The notes: generated by a model not told the origin, from the letters alone. A DNA stretch of 42,582 bases from Pseudomonadota bacterium (GCA_023433305.1 JAEZCZ010000097.1:1-42582); one strand, 5' to 3'; shown: positions 8,092 through 17,025, numbered from the stretch's first letter. A program made the numbers and translations.

Positions 8092-10041
8092 ATGCGCAAG
8101 ACGATCGCCCTGTTGCTGGGTGCCGCGATACTGGTGCCCGGGGCACAGGCCCAGACCGATGCCGTACAGGTCGATCCCGCCGATTGGCCGCGCTATGCGC
8201 GCGATCTCGGCGGCACGCGCTATTCCCCGCTCGAGGACATCAACAAGGGCAACGTCGAGAACCTCGACCAGGCCTGGAGCTATCGCCTGCGGCCAGAAGG
8301 CGGCGCGGGGCTGCTCGGCGGCACGGTGCCGATCGTGATCGACGGCATCATGTACCTGCCGGTGGGCAATGCGGTGGTCGCGCTCGAGGCGCATAGCGGC
8401 CGCGCCTTGTGGAACCATCCGGTGGAAGGCGGGCTCGTTCGTCGCGGCGTCACCTGGTGGGCGGGCGACGGGCAGCAGGGCCCGCGCCTGTTCTACAACA
8501 CCGGCGACACGATCACCGCGCTCGATCCCGCGACCGGCCAGAAGGACGCGACCTTCGGCGAGGGCGGCTCGATCAAGATCGAAGGCACGCCCTACGGCTA
8601 TCCGCCGACCATCTTCGGCAACGTGATGCTGATCGGCGCCAGCACCGCCGAGATGCCGCGCGGCCCGGCCGGCAACAGCCGCGCCTACGACGCCCGCACC
8701 GGCGCCAAGCTGTGGGAGTTCAACTCGGTCCCGCAGCCCGGCGAAGTCGGCCACGAAACCTGGCTCGACGACGGCTGGAAGGACCGTTCCGGCACCAACA
8801 TGTGGATCTGGTACACTACCGCCGATCCCGACACGGGCATCATCTACATGACGCTCGGCAGCCCCTCGCCGAACTACTACGGCGGCGACCGGCCGGGCGA
8901 CAACCTGTTCGGCAACTCGCTCGTCGCCGTGGATGCCCAGACCGGCGAGTACAAGTGGCACTTCCAGACGATCCACCACGACCTGTGGGATTGGGACCTG
9001 CCCGCCCCGCCGGTGCTGTTCGACGTCGAGAAGGACGGCAAGACGATCCCGGCGCTGGCCCTGACCGGCAAGCCCGGGCTGATGTACATCCTCAATCGCG
9101 AAACCGGCGAGCCGATCCACGGGGTCGAGGAGCGGCCGGTCGCCAAGGCCGACGTGCCCGGCGAATGGTACAGCCCGACGCAGCCCTTCCCGGTCAAGCC
9201 CGAGCAGCTCAACCGCGGGGTCTGGACCAAGGAAGACATCGTCACCGCCGCCGACACCACGCCCGAGCATGCCGCGGCGTGCCGCGAGCTGCTCGATTCC
9301 TACGGTGGGGACTTCTTCAACCAGGGCAGCTTCACACCGTTCTTCCTCCACGAGGAAGGCGACGCGCCGAAGGCCTCGATCAACCTGCCGCACAACGGCG
9401 GATCGAACTGGGGCGGCAGCGCGGTCGACCCGAACAAGGGGATCGTGTTCGTCAACGTCAGCGAGAGCGGCAGCATCGGCTGGATCGAGAAGCGCGATCC
9501 GAAGGGCGACTACGGCCGCGGCACCGCGGACTCGAACCAGATCTACGATCGCGGCAGCCTGCAGGGGCCGGGCGCGTACTCGTCGTTCAGCGCCAGCTTC
9601 ACGAACGAGGCCGGACGCCGGGTCAACCTGCCGTGCATCCGCCCGCCGTGGGGCAAGCTCGTGGCCGTCGACGCCAACACCGGCGACATCGCCTGGTCGA
9701 CGCGCTTGGGGATCACCGAGGAACTGCCCGAGGGCAAGCAGGACACCGGCGGCAACAACACCTTCGGCGGCCCGATCGTGACCGCCGGCGGGCTGGTGTT
9801 CATCGGCGCCACAGGCGACCGCTTCTTCCGCGCATTCGATGCGAGCAACGGCAACATCCTGTGGGAAGAGCAGCTCGAATACGCACCGATGACCGTGCCG
9901 ATCACCTATCGCGGCAAGGACGGAAAGCAGTATGTCGCGATCATCGCAGTCGGCTCGAACTTCGCCGGGCCGCCGCCGCGCGGGCCCGACAGCAAGCCGC
10001 TCAACAACGAATCTGTCGTTGCCTTCGCGCTGCCCGAATGA
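8092..10041 (+). CDS. PQQ-dependent dehydrogenase, heme-free, glucose-dehydrogenase-like propeller
   Basis: The 649-residue protein starts at ATG 8092, which gives a clean signal peptide (MRKTIALLLG... cleaving after AQA); the longer in-frame extension lacks one. The propeller repeats have the usual Trp docking motifs. The active-site region reads HHDLWDWD with catalytic Asp300 and Lys327 (LTGKPG), the arrangement of membrane glucose dehydrogenase relatives rather than methanol dehydrogenase. The Cys-Cys disulfide ring and CxxCH heme site are absent, so a separate electron acceptor is needed. The closest relative in the window is the gene at 25762, with a shared segment DTTPEHAAACR near residue 390. 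Twenty bases separate it from the exported VOC gene, suggesting an operon. It is a periplasmic quinoprotein of unknown substrate. Confidence 0.88.
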   Translation: MRKTIALLLGAAILVPGAQAQTDAVQVDPADWPRYARDLGGTRYSPLEDINKGNVENLDQAWSYRLRPEGGAGLLGGTVPIVIDGIMYLPVGNAVVALEAHSGRALWNHPVEGGLVRRGVTWWAGDGQQGPRLFYNTGDTITALDPATGQKDATFGEGGSIKIEGTPYGYPPTIFGNVMLIGASTAEMPRGPAGNSRAYDARTGAKLWEFNSVPQPGEVGHETWLDDGWKDRSGTNMWIWYTTADPDTGIIYMTLGSPSPNYYGGDRPGDNLFGNSLVAVDAQTGEYKWHFQTIHHDLWDWDLPAPPVLFDVEKDGKTIPALALTGKPGLMYILNRETGEPIHGVEERPVAKADVPGEWYSPTQPFPVKPEQLNRGVWTKEDIVTAADTTPEHAAACRELLDSYGGDFFNQGSFTPFFLHEEGDAPKASINLPHNGGSNWGGSAVDPNKGIVFVNVSESGSIGWIEKRDPKGDYGRGTADSNQIYDRGSLQGPGAYSSFSASFTNEAGRRVNLPCIRPPWGKLVAVDANTGDIAWSTRLGITEELPEGKQDTGGNNTFGGPIVTAGGLVFIGATGDRFFRAFDASNGNILWEEQLEYAPMTVPITYRGKDGKQYVAIIAVGSNFAGPPPRGPDSKPLNNESVVAFALPE

Positions 10042-10061
10042 AGAGAACTGGGAGACATCCA

Positions 10062-11060
10062 ATGGGACGCACATTCACGATCCTGCTCGGCGCCAGCGCG
10101 CTCGCCACCGCCGGCTGCGCGACCGCGCAGGACGGCACGGTGAGGACTCCGGAAGGGGCGGTGATGAACGTCTCCGCCGACCTCGCCTACCAACCCGGCG
10201 AGCTGACCCCCGAGCAGCTCGCGAGCTCGACGCGCGACCTGTTCGCGCAGAACTCGATGAACGTGTTCCGCCGCTTCCCGCGAGACAAGACCGCGGAGAT
10301 GGTGAAGTTCTACACCGAGGCGCTGGCGCTCCGCTCGCTCAGCCCGATCCAGCTCACCTCGACCCAGCAGATGATCCTGACGGGGGTCGGCTCGGGACAG
10401 ATCAAGCTGTCGGCCGGCCAGCAGGGCAACCGCAAGTACGACCTCGCCGGCGGCGCGACGGGCGGGACCGGCATCCGCCTGTTCACGCTGACCTATCCCG
10501 ACGAGGCGACCGTCAAGCAGCGCTTCGCCGCCGCCGGGCTGGCCGAGCCGAGCTTCGCCGATCAGGCTGACGGCACGCGCGCGGCGCTGGTGACCGATCC
10601 GGGCGGATTCCCGATCCAGATCGTCATCCGCCCGGGCGCGAAGGACGGCTCGAACGACGGCGTGGGCGTCGGCATCGGGGTCTCGGATCTCGAGCAAAGC
10701 CGCGCGTTCTATCGCGAGTTCGTGGGCCTCGACGAGCTTCCGCCGGTCGAGGACCGGCTGCTCGGGGTGACCAAGTACCCCTATCGGCACAAGGAAACGA
10801 CGCTCTACCTCTACGAGGCCAAGGGCGATGCGGCGGACAACGGCAGCGCGGGCATCCAGTATGTCGTGCGCGACGCGCCGATGGTCGACGCCAAGGCCAA
10901 GCATCGCGGCGGCATCGCGGTCGAAACCCCGCTCAACAAGCTTGGCGGGTTCGATCTGATAACCGTCTGGCTCAACGATCCCGACGGGGTGACCAACTAT
11001 TTCGCGCAAGTCGGTCCCAACAGCCGCACCGCGCAGCAGGCCAGCGCCGAACGCGACTGA
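10062..11060 (+). CDS. Exported protein with two VOC (glyoxalase-type) domains
   Basis: The 332-residue protein begins at ATG 10062, preceded by CTGGGAGACATCC. The N-terminus is a signal peptide with a cysteine at position 19 (LATAGC), so it is either a lipoprotein or a secreted protein. Two VOC repeats follow. The first is at about residues 75-190 (KFYTEALALR, then LVTDPGGFPIQIVI); the second is at about residues 200-315 (SDLEQSRAFYREFVGLDEL, ending LNDPDGVTNYFAQVG). VOC folds bind a metal and include glyoxalase I, extradiol dioxygenases and resistance proteins; nearly all are cytoplasmic, so export is unusual. Coupling to the PQQ dehydrogenase suggests that it acts on, or binds, the product or a toxic aldehyde. 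The enzymatic role is not determined. Confidence 0.8.
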   Translation: MGRTFTILLGASALATAGCATAQDGTVRTPEGAVMNVSADLAYQPGELTPEQLASSTRDLFAQNSMNVFRRFPRDKTAEMVKFYTEALALRSLSPIQLTSTQQMILTGVGSGQIKLSAGQQGNRKYDLAGGATGGTGIRLFTLTYPDEATVKQRFAAAGLAEPSFADQADGTRAALVTDPGGFPIQIVIRPGAKDGSNDGVGVGIGVSDLEQSRAFYREFVGLDELPPVEDRLLGVTKYPYRHKETTLYLYEAKGDAADNGSAGIQYVVRDAPMVDAKAKHRGGIAVETPLNKLGGFDLITVWLNDPDGVTNYFAQVGPNSRTAQQASAERD

Positions 11061-11088
11061 CCGAGCGGCGACCGGGAGCAGGCAAAAA

Positions 11089-11112
11089 GAAAGGGGGCCG
11101 AGGCCCCCTTTC
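11089..11112. terminator. Bidirectional intrinsic terminator between convergent genes
   Basis: A perfect 11-base inverted repeat (GAAAGGGGGCC at 11089-11099 and GGCCCCCTTTC at 11102-11112) lies between the convergent VOC and cytochrome c genes. It is preceded by an A run on the plus strand, which becomes a T run after the hairpin in the minus-strand transcript. It should terminate the cytochrome gene well and the VOC gene more weakly. Confidence 0.8.
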
Positions 11113-11134
11113 GCATGTCGGGTGTCCGATCGGA

Positions 11135-11506
11135 CTATTTCTTCGCGTGGACGATATAGTCGGCCATCAGCGCAATGTCTTCTTCGGGCATCCAGCCGAA
11201 GCTCGGCATCGCGCCCTGCCCGTTGGTGACGATGTTCACCACGTGAGCCTTGTCGATGTTCGGATTACCGTCGAGCGAGGGCCCGACCGATCCGGCCGCC
11301 TCGGCATCCGCCAGCGCGTGGCAGGCGTTGCAGCCGTTGTCGGTGAACAATTGGCGGCCCTTCTCGACTTGTTCGGCGGAAAGGCCCGCCGTCGGATCCT
11401 CGGCCGTGGCAAGCGCGCCGGCCGCCGGCAGTGCCGCGATCGCCAGCGCCGCGGCGCCGAGCCCGAGCTTCGCCTTCGATCCGGCCATCTTCACGAATAG
11501 ATCCAT
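11135..11506 (-). CDS. Small soluble c-type cytochrome
   Basis: The 123-residue protein has an N-terminal export signal (hydrophobic stretch about residues 14-33). It has a class I cytochrome c domain with the heme site C59-NACH63 and the axial methionine in GAMPSF (Met100). The size and motif order fit a mono-heme c-type cytochrome similar to cytochrome c-551/c5. In this setting it is a natural periplasmic electron carrier between the PQQ dehydrogenases and a terminal oxidase (inference). The start at 11506 is preceded on its strand by AAAGGTG; a second in-frame ATG at codon 7 is an alternative. It is transcribed away from the 11702 gene, and they share a 195-base divergent control region. 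Confidence 0.88.
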   Translation of the reverse strand: MDLFVKMAGSKAKLGLGAAALAIAALPAAGALATAEDPTAGLSAEQVEKGRQLFTDNGCNACHALADAEAAGSVGPSLDGNPNIDKAHVVNIVTNGQGAMPSFGWMPEEDIALMADYIVHAKK

Positions 11507-11701
11507 TACGTCACCTTTCCCAATCTCGGCGGGCGCTCTTCCAGATGCGCGCGTCCGTCAAGGCAGACTTGCATGCACCAAGCTTTATGGAGGATTTACG
11601 CGGCCTTCAGATTTCGGACATTGTCAATCTCATCGCCGCGCGTCAAGAGTGACGCGCAGGCTTCCTTGGTATAGGAATGCCGCTTCGATGGGAGGACACC
11701 G
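11507..11701. promoter_or_regulatory. Divergent control region with inverted repeat
   Basis: This region separates two divergently transcribed cytochrome genes. It contains the perfect inverted repeat GCGCGTCA-AGAG-TGACGCGC at 11638-11657, 45 bases before the plus-strand start. It also has a TTGTCAA element at 11621-11627, which recurs near other genes in the block. A Shine-Dalgarno GGGAGGA lies just before ATG 11702. The individual promoters could not be fixed. Confidence 0.45.
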
Positions 11702-12193
11702 ATGAACAAGGCCATAGTTCCCGCTCTTGCCGCGGCGGCGCTGCTTGCAGGCTGCAACCAGGGCGCACCGGCGCCCGAGAAGACCGCGCAGCAGCTCATG
11801 GCCGAAGACGTCCAGCCGACCGCCGAGATTTACTGGAATTCGGTCGGGCATGTCAGCGAGCTCGTCGACGGGGTGCCCGTGGAGCGCGACATTCGCCCCC
11901 AGACCGACGCCGAGTGGCAGGCGGTCCGCGACGCGGCCACCCACATGGTCGAACTCGCCGAGCTGCTGCAGACCCCCGGCTACGCGCAGGAACGCGGCGA
12001 AGATTGGGTCGAGATCTCGCAGTCGCTCGCGGAGGTCGCCCGGCTGGCCGAACAGGCCGCGGAGTCGCGCGATCCGGACAAGGTATTCGAGGTTGGCGGC
12101 ACGATGTACAGCGTCTGCAGTGCCTGCCACCAGGCTTACCCCCCGGCCGAGGGCCTGCCGCCCGACGTTCCGGCGGGCGACGCTCCGGCCTGA
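11702..12193 (+). CDS. Cytochrome c'-like lipoprotein
   Basis: The 163-residue protein has a lipoprotein signal (ALLAGC, Cys18). The mature part is predicted to be mostly helical, and the heme site C139-SACH143 lies close to the C-terminus. That is where cytochrome c' (four-helix-bundle) proteins carry it, and it is unlike class I cytochromes, which have it near the N-terminus. Cytochromes c' bind gases such as NO or act in electron transfer. The tail after the heme is Pro-rich. It is followed after seven bases by the DUF3147-like gene, so it probably heads the 11702-13872 operon. The role in this operon is not clear. Confidence 0.78.
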   Translation: MNKAIVPALAAAALLAGCNQGAPAPEKTAQQLMAEDVQPTAEIYWNSVGHVSELVDGVPVERDIRPQTDAEWQAVRDAATHMVELAELLQTPGYAQERGEDWVEISQSLAEVARLAEQAAESRDPDKVFEVGGTMYSVCSACHQAYPPAEGLPPDVPAGDAPA

Positions 12194-12200
12194 TACGCCG

Positions 12201-12551
12201 ATGCTCTACCTCCTGACCAAGGCCGCGCTCTCGGGCGTGCTGATCGCCGCCGCGTCCGAAATCGCGCGGCGCTGGCCCGGCTGGGGCGCCCTGGTCGTAT
12301 CGCTGCCGCTCGTCTCGATCCTGGCGATGCTGTGGTTGTGGCGCGACACCGGCGATCCCATCCGGCTCGCCGCCCATTCGGAGGCGACCTTCTGGTTCGT
12401 GCTGCCGTCGCTGCCGATGTTCCTGCTGATCCCGCTTATGCTTCGGCAGGGCTGGTCTTTCTGGGCCGCGCTGGTCGCGGGATGCTTGCTGACGATCGCG
12501 CTCTATCTGGCGATGGTGCAGTTCGGGCCGCGGTTCGGGCTCCGGCTGTGA
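12201..12551 (+). CDS. DUF3147-like small membrane protein
   Basis: The 116-residue protein is almost entirely hydrophobic, with about four predicted membrane helices. They start at about residues 3, 30, 62 and 88. The pattern TKAALSGVLIAAASEIARRWPGW with LVSLPLVSILAMLWLW resembles the DUF3147 family of inner-membrane proteins. No function is known. It ends with a four-base overlap (GTGA) into the HupE-like gene, so the two are translationally coupled. The start ATG lies seven bases after the cytochrome c' stop. Confidence 0.75.
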   Translation: MLYLLTKAALSGVLIAAASEIARRWPGWGALVVSLPLVSILAMLWLWRDTGDPIRLAAHSEATFWFVLPSLPMFLLIPLMLRQGWSFWAALVAGCLLTIALYLAMVQFGPRFGLRL

Positions 12552-13255
12552 CGCGCCGGTCCGACATTCGCCGGACCACGCTCGCTCTGGCGGCGATCCT
12601 GCTCGTCGTGCTGCTGCTCCAGGCGGTGCCGGCTTTCGCACACGACATCTCGCAGGCCGATCGCGCCGCCGTGCAACAGATCGAGGGGCCGGCGCCGTTC
12701 GCGTTCCTCTATCTCGGCGCGAAGCACATGGTCACGGGTATCGACCACGTGCTGTTCCTGATCGGGGTGATCTTCTTCCTCTACCGGCTGCGCGACGTCG
12801 TCATCTACGTCTCGATGTTCACCATCGGGCATTCGCTGACGCTGCTCGGCGGCGTGCTGCTGAACACGGGCGCGAATGCCTATATCGTCGATGCCATCAT
12901 CGGATTCTCGGTGGTCTACAAGGCTCTCGAGAACCTCGGCGGTCTGCGTAAGCTGGGCCTCGCGATCAACACCAAGGCGGCCGTCCTCGTGTTCGGGCTG
13001 TTCCACGGCCTCGGGCTCGCCACCAAGGTGCGCGACCTCGGCCTGTCGGAAGACGGGCTGCTGGTAAACCTCATCTCCTTCAACGTCGGGGTCGAGGTCG
13101 GTCAGGTCGTGGTGTTGACCCTGGTGGTCGGCTTCTTCAACTTGTGGCGCTCGACGCGTTCGTTTGCGGCGGGGGCGTTCTATGCCAACCTCGCCCTCAT
13201 GGCGGGCGGCCTCATTCTCATCGGCTATCAGTTGACAGGATACTTCACATCATGA
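12548..13255 (+). CDS. HupE/UreJ-family membrane protein
   Basis: The 235-residue protein starts at GTG 12548, overlapping the previous stop. It has an N-terminal signal ending AFA followed by HD, so the mature protein may begin with histidine. About six membrane helices carry the family motifs MVTGIDHVLFLIG, FTIGHSLTLLGG and LFHGLGLAT, whose histidines are likely metal ligands. HupE/UreJ proteins are linked to nickel or other metal handling for hydrogenase and urease. Here no hydrogenase or urease is present, and the partner genes are a membrane-anchor protein and DUF3147, a combination I associate with metal-related clusters. A metal permease or metal-sensing role is a reasonable inference. 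It ends with an ATGA overlap into the next gene. Confidence 0.82.
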   Translation: MTRRSDIRRTTLALAAILLVVLLLQAVPAFAHDISQADRAAVQQIEGPAPFAFLYLGAKHMVTGIDHVLFLIGVIFFLYRLRDVVIYVSMFTIGHSLTLLGGVLLNTGANAYIVDAIIGFSVVYKALENLGGLRKLGLAINTKAAVLVFGLFHGLGLATKVRDLGLSEDGLLVNLISFNVGVEVGQVVVLTLVVGFFNLWRSTRSFAAGAFYANLALMAGGLILIGYQLTGYFTS

Positions 13256-13872
13256 GCGATCCGGTTCCGCCCGTCCCGCCCGCGCCTTCCGCCCGGAAGC
13301 TGCTGATCGGTTCCGCCGCCGTGCTGGCCGTCGCCGCGGTGGCGCTGGTGGTGTTCATCATGCCGGCGGAATACGGGATCGATCCGACCGGCGCCGGCAA
13401 GGCGCTCGGCGTGACCAAGCTGTCCGAGCCGGGGATGAACGAGGAGCAGATCCGCGGGGCGAAGCGGACCGGGGTGCTCACCTTGTCCGAGCAACCGCTG
13501 CAGCGCGAAAGCTGGGACGACGAGTGGCAGGTGGTCCTGGCGCCTTATGAAAGCATCGAGCTCAAGTACACGCTCGATGAAGGTGCAGCGATCGACTTCG
13601 AGTGGCAGGCCACCGACACGGTCGAATACGATCTCCATTCGCATCCCTTCGACGGTGGCACCGAGCTGACCGAAAGCTATGCCGTCGACGAAGGCAACCG
13701 GATGCAGGGGCGTTACGTTGCCGCGTTTACCGGATTGCACGGTTGGTACTGGCAGAATCGCAACCTCGCCGACGTCACGGTCACCGTGCGCGCGGCCGGC
13801 CCGATCCAGGGTTCGACGGTGTTCCAGATGGGCGGCGAAACCCAGCGGAGTCTCACTCCGCCGGGCGAATAA
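13252..13872 (+). CDS. Single-pass membrane-anchored periplasmic protein
   Basis: The 206-residue protein has a short Pro-rich cytoplasmic N-terminus, one membrane helix at about residues 15-37, and a soluble domain that should face the periplasm. The domain contains a run of acidic and aromatic residues and the segment YDLHSHPFDGG, with two histidines near a Tyr and Asp. Its C-terminal half ends in strands typical of a beta-sandwich (LADVTVTVRAAGPIQ). Proteins of this kind are annotated only as transmembrane anchor proteins and often follow a HupE gene. The translational overlap with HupE suggests a complex. No enzymatic motif is recognised. Confidence 0.75.
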   Translation: MSDPVPPVPPAPSARKLLIGSAAVLAVAAVALVVFIMPAEYGIDPTGAGKALGVTKLSEPGMNEEQIRGAKRTGVLTLSEQPLQRESWDDEWQVVLAPYESIELKYTLDEGAAIDFEWQATDTVEYDLHSHPFDGGTELTESYAVDEGNRMQGRYVAAFTGLHGWYWQNRNLADVTVTVRAAGPIQGSTVFQMGGETQRSLTPPGE

Positions 13873-14002
13873 TCACCTCCAAGAAACGGATATTGTCAAA
13901 CTCGCGCGGATTCACCGCTTGTTGGAGCGGCGGATTCTCGGCTAGGCTCAGCGCGCTACCCGGATGGGACGGGTAAATCGGGATTGTCTGAGGGGTTTGG
14001 GA

Positions 14003-15976
14003 GTGGATCGTTTGACACGCGCACAATCGCATCGCCGCAAGGTCGTGGAGCGCCTCGCGCGCGCCGTGATTCCGGCTTCGGCAGCCCTCCTGAGCGCGGC
14101 TTGCGCAACGGCCCAGGATGCGGCGCCCGTCACCGCCGGCGCGGCGCTGCCGCAAGAGAACTTCGACTACACCGGCTGGGACGCCTACCTAGGCGGGTCG
14201 GAGTCCTCGCAGTTCTCGGCGCTGTCCCAGATCACCAAGGACAACGTCAACCAACTCGAAGTCGCCTGGACTTATCCGACGGGTGACGGCCAGCCTCCGC
14301 AATTCAACCCGATCGTTGCCAACGGCATGATGTACGTGCTGCGCGGCGACGGAAAGATCGCCGCACTCGATCCGGCCACCGGCAGGGAAATCTGGCAGAG
14401 CGAGACGACCGGCCGCATCGGCGTGCGCGGCATCAACTACTGGCAGAGCAGCGACGGCAACGACCGCCGGCTCGTCTTCCTCAATGACGGCCTCATCCGG
14501 GCAGTCGACGCCCGCACCGGCAAGTACATTCCGAACTTCAGCGTCGACTTGCGCGATGCCCTCCCCGAAGGTCATGCGCCGACGCCGCGACCGTTGATGA
14601 CCAACAATCCGGGTCGCATCTTCGAGGACACCTATATCGTCTCGCTGCCGGCGGGAGCTTACGACTACGCCTCGTCGCCGGCCGACATCCAGGCCTACGA
14701 TATCCGCACCGGCGAGCTGAAGTGGGTCTTCCACGTCGTGCCGCGGATCGGCGAATTCGGCTCCGACACCTGGCCCGAGAAGGACCGCGAGAAGTTCGGC
14801 GGCGTCCATAACTGGTCGGAAAGCACGCTCGATCCGGAACTCGGCATCGTTTACATCCCGACCGGCACCGCGCGTTACGACTTCTACGGCGGCAACCGCC
14901 CCGGCGATAACCTGTTCGCGAACAGCCTGATCGCTATCGACGCCCGCAGCGGCAAGCGCATCTGGCACTTCCAGACCGTCCATCACGACTTGTGGGATTT
15001 CGACCTTCCGGTCGCCCCCAAGCTCATGACCATCACCAAGGACGGCAAGAAGATCCCGATCGTTGCTCAGGCGAGCAAGACCGGCTTTCTCTACGTGTTC
15101 GATCGTCGCACCGGCGAGCCCGTATGGCCGATCGAAGAGGTGCCGGTGCCCGCGTCGGACGTCCCCGGCGAAGTTGCCAGCCCAACACAGCCGATCCCGA
15201 CCTGGCCCAAGCCCTTCGCTCGCCAGCACTTCACCGAGGCGGACATCAACCCCTACTTGCCGGAGGCGGACAAGGAGAAGCTCCGCCAGCTCCTCAAGGA
15301 AAGCCGCAACGAAGGTCCCTTTACCCCGCCGAGCCTGCGCGGCTCGATCTCGATGCCGGGGCACAACGGCGGCGCCAACTGGGGGAACGTCGCGGTCGAT
15401 CCGTCGCGCCAGCGGCTGTTCGTCGTCAGCCGCGAAATTCCGTTGCTGATCAAGCTCAACCCGGACAACCGCCCGGAAGAGCTGGCCAAGATGCCGAACG
15501 GCAATCCGGAGCTGAATCCCTACAAGTCGCCGGTGAACTTCCTGCTGCAATCGAACGGCATGGTGGCGATGAAGCCGCCGTTCTCGTACCTCACGGCCTA
15601 CGACATGAACACCGGCGAGATCATGTGGCGCATTCCCAACGGCACGATCTCGACGCTCGAGGCGCAAGGCGTCGAAGATGTCGGCGCCCAGGCCTCGCGC
15701 GGCGGCCCGGTGGCGACGGCGTCGGGCCTGCTGTTCGTGGGCACCGCGACCGATCGCACTTTCCGGGCCCGCGACGCGGCGAGCGGCGACGTTCTGTGGG
15801 AGCATGAGCTGCCCGCCGCGACCGAAGGCGTGCCCGCAGTGTATGAAGTCGATGGCCGTCAATTCATCACCATCCCGGTGGGCGGCGTCGGCCACTTCGC
15901 GAACGGTCTGGGTCTCTCCGAGCCCGGCCCCAGTCAATACATGACGTTCGCGCTGCCTGCTCGCGGCGGCCAGTGA
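14003..15976 (+). CDS. PQQ-dependent dehydrogenase, heme-free, glucose-dehydrogenase-like
   Basis: I chose GTG 14003, eight bases after GAGGGG; an upstream in-frame ATG at 13964 would add 13 residues with no gain in signal quality. The 657-residue product has a signal region (about residues 15-38, AALLSAACATAQ). Its propeller has the active-site segment HHDLWDFDLP with catalytic Asp332, and Lys359 in ASKTGFLYVFDRR, closely matching membrane-type glucose and quinate dehydrogenase propellers. There is no Cys-Cys ring and no CxxCH. The gene overlaps the next one by four bases (GTGA), so enzyme and partner protein are made together. The electron acceptor is presumably a cytochrome or a membrane protein encoded nearby. 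The substrate is unknown. Confidence 0.86.
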   Translation: MDRLTRAQSHRRKVVERLARAVIPASAALLSAACATAQDAAPVTAGAALPQENFDYTGWDAYLGGSESSQFSALSQITKDNVNQLEVAWTYPTGDGQPPQFNPIVANGMMYVLRGDGKIAALDPATGREIWQSETTGRIGVRGINYWQSSDGNDRRLVFLNDGLIRAVDARTGKYIPNFSVDLRDALPEGHAPTPRPLMTNNPGRIFEDTYIVSLPAGAYDYASSPADIQAYDIRTGELKWVFHVVPRIGEFGSDTWPEKDREKFGGVHNWSESTLDPELGIVYIPTGTARYDFYGGNRPGDNLFANSLIAIDARSGKRIWHFQTVHHDLWDFDLPVAPKLMTITKDGKKIPIVAQASKTGFLYVFDRRTGEPVWPIEEVPVPASDVPGEVASPTQPIPTWPKPFARQHFTEADINPYLPEADKEKLRQLLKESRNEGPFTPPSLRGSISMPGHNGGANWGNVAVDPSRQRLFVVSREIPLLIKLNPDNRPEELAKMPNGNPELNPYKSPVNFLLQSNGMVAMKPPFSYLTAYDMNTGEIMWRIPNGTISTLEAQGVEDVGAQASRGGPVATASGLLFVGTATDRTFRARDAASGDVLWEHELPAATEGVPAVYEVDGRQFITIPVGGVGHFANGLGLSEPGPSQYMTFALPARGGQ

Positions 15977-17025
15977 GCGTGGCGGCGATGAGAGGATCGC
16001 TGTCCCTGCTCGCTGCCGTTGCAGCTTGCTCTTTCGTACCGGCTACCGGCGGCGCCCAGACACAGGACCTCACGGTCCTCCCGTCGCCGGCGACGGACTA
16101 CCAACCGAACCGCACCTCGTGGGGCGAACCCGATTTCCGCGGCGGCTGGCCTATCGATCACCTTAATGGGCGCACCCCGCTGCAACGCGACCCCGCCCAC
16201 GGCAATCGTGCGCTCCTCACCGACGAGGAGTTCGCTCAGCGCGAAGGGATGGTCGAACAGCTGGCTCGTCGTTACCAGAACGAGGACGAGAGCGGCACGA
16301 TGGGCATCGGCCACTGGGCTGAGGTTGCCGCCGCCAACCGCCGCACGAGCTGGATTACTTCGCCGGCCAACGGGCGGCTTCCCGAGTACACCCCGGAAGG
16401 CAAGCGTCTCTCGGACGCGATGCGCTCCACCTGGCGCAATGGACAGCCGTTCGACTGGGTGACGGACTTCGATAGCTGGGACCGCTGCATTACCCGCGGC
16501 CTGCCGGCTTCGATGTTCCCGTTCATGTACAACAACGGGATGCGCATCTTCCAGTCGCCGGGGATCGTGGCGCTGCAGATGGAGATGGTCCACGAGACCC
16601 GCATCATCCCGACCGACGGCCGGCGCGGCATTCCATCGCAGATCGGCAACTGGATGGGCGAGAGCCGCGGCCGGTGGGAGAACGGGAACACGCTGGTGGT
16701 GGAAACCACGAATTTCCGCCCGGGCCCTTCGGCCACCAACATCGGCACGACAGGCTCCCCGCCGGCGAACGACACGCCTGTCAGCGATCAGGCGCGGCTG
16801 GTCGAGCGCTTCACGATGACCGGCCCTGACGAGATCATCTACGAGTTCACGTGGACCGATCCCGTGGTGTTCGCGCAACCATGGTCGGCACGCCTCGAAT
16901 GGCAGCGCGATGACGATTTCGGCATCTACGAATACGCCTGCCACGAAGGCAACGTGCAGATCCGCAACTACATCAACGCCTCGCGAGCCGAACGGGCCGC
17001 GGCACAAGGCGGCGGAGCGCAGTAA
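15973..17025 (+). CDS. Exported WMGxSxGRW-family protein, PQQ enzyme partner
   Basis: The 350-residue protein has a signal peptide and starts at GTG 15973, inside the previous stop; ATG 15988 is an alternative start. The mature protein begins with DLTVLPSPATDYQP. It contains WGEPDFRGGWPI near the N-terminus, WMGESRGRWENGNTLVVET in the middle, and a C-terminal YEYACHEGN segment. I recognise this as a family of uncharacterised exported proteins that sit beside PQQ dehydrogenases. The middle motif, aromatic and followed by a beta strand, suggests a beta-rich binding domain. No catalytic residues are recognised. Its nearest paralogue is the interrupted gene just downstream (17118), and a more distant one is at 27686. 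The function is unknown; an accessory or substrate-binding role is inferred from context only. Confidence 0.75.
   Translation: MSVAAMRGSLSLLAAVAACSFVPATGGAQTQDLTVLPSPATDYQPNRTSWGEPDFRGGWPIDHLNGRTPLQRDPAHGNRALLTDEEFAQREGMVEQLARRYQNEDESGTMGIGHWAEVAAANRRTSWITSPANGRLPEYTPEGKRLSDAMRSTWRNGQPFDWVTDFDSWDRCITRGLPASMFPFMYNNGMRIFQSPGIVALQMEMVHETRIIPTDGRRGIPSQIGNWMGESRGRWENGNTLVVETTNFRPGPSATNIGTTGSPPANDTPVSDQARLVERFTMTGPDEIIYEFTWTDPVVFAQPWSARLEWQRDDDFGIYEYACHEGNVQIRNYINASRAERAAAQGGGAQ

Noticed and set aside
8409..10061. Plus-strand frame that would extend the VOC protein by some 550 residues at its N-terminus
   Set aside because: It overlaps the PQQ enzyme in another frame and is Arg/Pro-rich nonsense; ATG 10062 has a ribosome site and a signal peptide.
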